Part shown: positions 33,429 to 36,324 of the stretch, one piece after another
How the letters are laid out: each line of letters opens with the position of its first letter
Numbering within the stretch: position 1 is the first letter of the stretch
Source of the DNA: Eubacteriales bacterium
GTDB lineage: Bacteria > Bacillota > Clostridia > Lachnospirales > Lachnospiraceae
Length of the DNA stretch: 36,324 nucleotides
Direction: 5' to 3'
Assembly: GCA_030524785.1 (NCBI GenBank)
Contig: JAUNFZ010000026.1
Coordinates: 1-36,324 of the forward strand
Notes under the pieces: model-generated
The model's database searches: none
The model's input: the letters and a program-made list of their open reading frames with translations, nothing else
Told to the model about the DNA's origin: nothing
Position numbers and translations under genes: made by a program

Positions 33429-34636
33429 AAAAGGTAATTGTTGTAGGCGCCGGAGCCTCTGGCCTTCTTGCCGCGATAGCAGCGGCCGGAGGCGGGGCTT
33501 CGGTTACCATTTTGGAGGGCATGGAAAAGCCCGGAAAAAAATTGCTGATGACGGGAAACGGAAGATGTAATCTGACCAATTTGAGCATGTCCGCGAGAGA
33601 CCATTTCCGGGGCGCGCCGGAGGAATTTATTGCCTGTGTGCTGCAAAAGTTTGGAACAGAAGATACGCTTAAGTTTTTTAAAAATATCGGCCTTTTGACG
33701 ACACAGAGGGAGAACTTTATATACCCGGTTACAGGACAGGCCGCTTCGGTGCTCGAGGTGCTTCTTCTGGAAGCAGGGCGCCTTGGAGTGCGGCTGAAAT
33801 ACACGGAAAAAGTAACGGACATAGAAAAGAAAAGGAATGTCTGGCTGGTGCGCACCGCTGCCTGGGAATATGAAGCGGACGCTGTAATTTTAGCCTGCGG
33901 TTCCAGGGCAGTCCCGGCCACGGGTTCCGACGGAAGCGGGTATCTGCTGGCGCAGAAACTTGGCCATCATATCGAAAAGCCTATGGCGGCTCTGGTTCCC
34001 CTGAAGATAAAAGAAGCCTGGATACGAAAAATGTCCGGCCTTCGTATGCAGGCGGTTGTGATACTTCACTGCGGCCAAGAGAGTTTTCGCGAAGCGGGGG
34101 AACTGCAGTGGACAGATTATGGAATCTCGGGGATTGTGGTGTTTCAGCTGAGCCGTTATGCGGTAAGCGCTCTGGAAAAGGGAGAAACTCCAAAAGTGAT
34201 CCTCGATCTTTTTCCGATGCTTAAGAAGGATGAGCTTTTTTCCTATCTTAAGGAAAAACGCCGGGTGGGAACGGCGGCAAACTTCTTTGAAGGAATCCTT
34301 CCCGGCAAGGCAATAGCACCGCTGCTTTCACAGGCTGGGATTCCAAAAGATCTTCCGGCAAAAAAACTGTCGGAGGAGATGCTTCAAAGCATCACACGCA
34401 TAATTAAGGAGCTGCCTCTGACGGTAAGCGGCTCCAGAAGTTTTGAACAGGCCCAGGTATGCCAGGGCGGCGTGGACACAGATGAGATCGATCCGCAGAC
34501 GATGCAGTCAAAGAAAGCCCCTGGTATTTACATAACGGGAGAACTGTTGAATGTAGACGGGATCTGCGGAGGATATAATCTTCAGTGGGCCTGGTCTACC
34601 GGTTATATTGCAGGAACGAACAGCGCGAAAGGATAA
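33425..34636 (+). CDS. NAD(P)/FAD-dependent oxidoreductase, HI0933/BaiN family
   Basis: A 403-residue flavoprotein. The FAD-binding Rossmann loop is VIVVGAGASGLLAAIAAAGGG at residues 4-24, then the family signature GKKLLMTGNGRCNLTN. The C-terminal end GELLNVDGICGGYNLQWAWSTG is also typical. The only named activity in the family is bile acid A-ring reduction (BaiN), but most members are housekeeping proteins of unknown substrate, and nothing else here suggests bile acid metabolism. The start ATG 33425 overlaps the preceding stop (ATGA) and has GGAGG 4 nt upstream. Confidence 0.9.
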   Translation: MKKVIVVGAGASGLLAAIAAAGGGASVTILEGMEKPGKKLLMTGNGRCNLTNLSMSARDHFRGAPEEFIACVLQKFGTEDTLKFFKNIGLLTTQRENFIYPVTGQAASVLEVLLLEAGRLGVRLKYTEKVTDIEKKRNVWLVRTAAWEYEADAVILACGSRAVPATGSDGSGYLLAQKLGHHIEKPMAALVPLKIKEAWIRKMSGLRMQAVVILHCGQESFREAGELQWTDYGISGIVVFQLSRYAVSALEKGETPKVILDLFPMLKKDELFSYLKEKRRVGTAANFFEGILPGKAIAPLLSQAGIPKDLPAKKLSEEMLQSITRIIKELPLTVSGSRSFEQAQVCQGGVDTDEIDPQTMQSKKAPGIYITGELLNVDGICGGYNLQWAWSTGYIAGTNSAKG

Positions 34637-34642
34637 TAGAGC

Positions 34643-36232
34643 ATGATTCGAATACAGCAGCTGAGACTGCCCCTCGATTATACGGATGAAACATTGAAAA
34701 AAGCGGCGGCAGAAGCCCTTCACATACCCCTGGAACAGGTGCAGAGACTTCACCTTGTAAAACGGTCTCTGGATGCAAGAAAAAAGCAGGATATTCATTA
34801 CATTGCGGCGCTTGATGTACAGGTAAAGAAAGAAAATGCTATCCTTCACAAACAAAAAAATGCGAATATCACGGCGGTGCAGGAGACGGTTTATCAGTAT
34901 CCCACGCCCGGCAGCAGACGGCTTTCCCAGCCGCCGGTGATTGCGGGCAGCGGCCCGGCCGGGTTATTTTGCGGCCTGCTGCTGGCAAGGTGCGGCTACC
35001 GGCCATTGATTCTGGAGCGGGGAGAGGATGTGGACAGCCGCACAAATACCGTAAAAGCCTTTTGGGAGGGCGGCAGCCTGAATCCCAACTCCAATGTTCA
35101 GTTCGGAGAAGGCGGCGCAGGAACGTTTTCTGACGGAAAGCTGAACACGCTGGTAAAGGACCGGGCCGGCAGGAACCGTTTTGTCCTGGAAACCTTTGTA
35201 AAAGCCGGGGCCGATCCGGATATTCTCTACGTGAATAAGCCGCACATCGGAACGGATGTGCTCAGGACAGTGGTAAAACATATACGCCGCGAAATAGAAG
35301 CGCTCGGAGGCGAAGTGCGCTTTAAATCTCAGGTGACGGACGTGCGCTATGAGAATGATATGCTTACCGGGATTACCGTCAATCATACGGAAACTATGGA
35401 CTGCTCTGTGCTGGTGGCGGCGGTGGGCCACAGTGCCAGAGATACCTTTGAAATGCTGGAAAAAAAACAGGTTCCCATGACGCCGAAGGCCTTTGCCGTG
35501 GGACTTCGCATAGAGCATCCCCAGGACATGATCAATCATGCCCAGTATGGCCCGGAGTATGCAAAAGTGCTTCCGGCGGCAGATTACAAGCTGACGGCAA
35601 AGCTGAAAAACGGCAGAGGCGTTTACTCTTTCTGCATGTGTCCGGGAGGCTATGTGGTGAATGCTTCGTCAGAACAGGATGCACTGGCGGTCAACGGTAT
35701 GAGCTATCGCGCCAGGGACGGGAAAAATGCCAACAGCGCCCTTGTGGTAACAGTGACGCCGGAGGACTTTGGCTTCGGCGGTGTCTTAAGCGGCGTAAAT
35801 TTCCAGCGCAGGCTGGAGCAGTGCGCCTACCGCCTGGGAGGCGGAAAAGTGCCCGTACAGACCTTTGAAGATTTCAGAAATCACCGTGAAAGCAAAAGCA
35901 TCGCAGGCGCCACGCCCTGTATTCTGGGAGGGTGGCAGCCGGCCAATGTAAGACAGGCACTGCCAGAAGTTATTGCAGATTCCCTGGAGGAAGGCATTTT
36001 GCTGTTTGATTCCAGGATTCACGGCTTTGCCAGACCGGACGCGCTTTTGTCCGGCGTCGAAAGCCGCACGTCGTCGCCGGTGCGGATTCTGCGGGGAGAC
36101 AACTTTATGTCGAAGCTGGAGGGCTTCTATCCCTGCGGGGAGGGCGCAGGCTATGCGGGAGGCATTATGTCTGCGGCCATGGACGGAATGAAGACTGCGG
36201 AGGCCGTGATTTCGGCCTACAGGAAATTTTAA
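34643..36232 (+). CDS. FAD-dependent dehydrogenase of unknown substrate (COG2509-like)
   Basis: A 529-residue protein. The first 90 residues form a small alpha/beta domain (RIQQLRLPLDYTDETL, then VQRLHLVKRSLDARKK). FAD binding follows at VIAGSGPAGLFCGLLLARCGY (about 99-119) and ERGEDVDSRTNTVKAFW. The family-specific NSNVQFGEGGAGTFSDGKL and the C-terminal FYPCGEGAGYAGGIMSAAMDG are visible. These proteins are widely conserved in anaerobes but have no established reaction. The gene lies 6 nt after another flavoprotein, suggesting coexpression. AAAGGA lies 9 nt before the ATG. Confidence 0.87.
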   Translation: MIRIQQLRLPLDYTDETLKKAAAEALHIPLEQVQRLHLVKRSLDARKKQDIHYIAALDVQVKKENAILHKQKNANITAVQETVYQYPTPGSRRLSQPPVIAGSGPAGLFCGLLLARCGYRPLILERGEDVDSRTNTVKAFWEGGSLNPNSNVQFGEGGAGTFSDGKLNTLVKDRAGRNRFVLETFVKAGADPDILYVNKPHIGTDVLRTVVKHIRREIEALGGEVRFKSQVTDVRYENDMLTGITVNHTETMDCSVLVAAVGHSARDTFEMLEKKQVPMTPKAFAVGLRIEHPQDMINHAQYGPEYAKVLPAADYKLTAKLKNGRGVYSFCMCPGGYVVNASSEQDALAVNGMSYRARDGKNANSALVVTVTPEDFGFGGVLSGVNFQRRLEQCAYRLGGGKVPVQTFEDFRNHRESKSIAGATPCILGGWQPANVRQALPEVIADSLEEGILLFDSRIHGFARPDALLSGVESRTSSPVRILRGDNFMSKLEGFYPCGEGAGYAGGIMSAAMDGMKTAEAVISAYRKF

Positions 36233-36324
36233 GGATTCTCATATATACTTTTTGGAAAAAATGTGATATTACCTGTCTTTCGGAGTTGAATTAAAAAAAT
36301 AGTGCTAAGCCATAGTTTAGAACC

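Noticed and set aside
33425-34636. Bile-acid reductase BaiN as a specific function
   Set aside because: The family is large and mostly uncharacterised, and no bai operon genes are present; only the family assignment is supported.
36233-36324. Possible promoter (TTGAAT at 36286, CATAGT at 36311) at the window end
   Set aside because: The 19-bp spacer and weak hexamers, with the downstream gene outside the window, make it unsupported.

Overview
The window looks like a core chromosomal segment of an anaerobic, spore-forming Clostridia, most likely Lachnospiraceae. This is inferred from gene content: Rex, an electron-bifurcating NfnAB pair, the sporulation genes yqfC/yqfD, a TepA-UppP-FtsK cluster, and a miaB-mutS-mutL-miaA cluster followed by an 'aluminium resistance' PLP enzyme. 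Strong AGGAGG-type ribosome binding sites, GTG/TTG starts and 1-4 nt gene overlaps also fit. Every gene I accept is on the + strand; there are no tRNA or rRNA genes, insertion sequences, phage genes or CRISPR arrays.

Layout. 1-3340: tail of a possible upstream gene, rex behind a strong promoter, an NAD(P)H-hydrate dehydratase, alanine racemase and a MazF-type toxin with no antitoxin gene. 3417-5815: a soluble CorC/HlyC-like CBS protein with its own promoter, YebC, and a CFI-box protein coupled to yebC, closed by a terminator. 5944-10757: a ClpP-fold TepA-like protease, then 410 nt of highly structured non-coding DNA, then UppP and an FtsK/SpoIIIE translocase. 10858-13139: nfnA-nfnB with a promoter and terminator. 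13289-15996: a Dabb protein, RlmH, a DUF3786-like protein, a HAD phosphatase and a Cys-rich DUF2284 protein. 16049-21991: yqfC-yqfD-phoH-ybeY behind a sigma-E-like promoter, then a DUF3048 exported protein and a MurJ/SpoVB-type flippase. 21991-24905: proB, DUF896, 5-formyl-THF cyclo-ligase and proA. 24902-36232: miaB, mutS, mutL, miaA, a methionine gamma-lyase-like PLP enzyme and two FAD-dependent oxidoreductases.

The genes cover redox sensing and NAD(P)H economy (Rex, NnrD, NfnAB), cell wall and spore envelope supply (Alr, UppP, flippase), chromosome segregation (FtsK), translation and RNA maturation (YebC, RlmH, YbeY, PhoH, MiaA/MiaB), mismatch repair (MutS/MutL) and proline synthesis. MiaA makes the i6A37 substrate that MiaB methylthiolates, and their genes flank mutSL.

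The best candidate for something undescribed is 6715-7081. It holds a good sigma-A promoter, a three-way-junction fold starting at the predicted transcript start, and two tandem 73-bp units. Each unit has a GNRA-type hairpin and an A-tract/T-tract hairpin; stems are identical and two of the three substitutions fall in a loop. Other points of interest are the orphan MazF, a sigma-E-like promoter woven into a terminator-like hairpin before yqfC, a probable CTG start for yqfD, and three in-frame 78-bp repeats in the MutL linker. Most of the rest is ordinary conserved housekeeping sequence.
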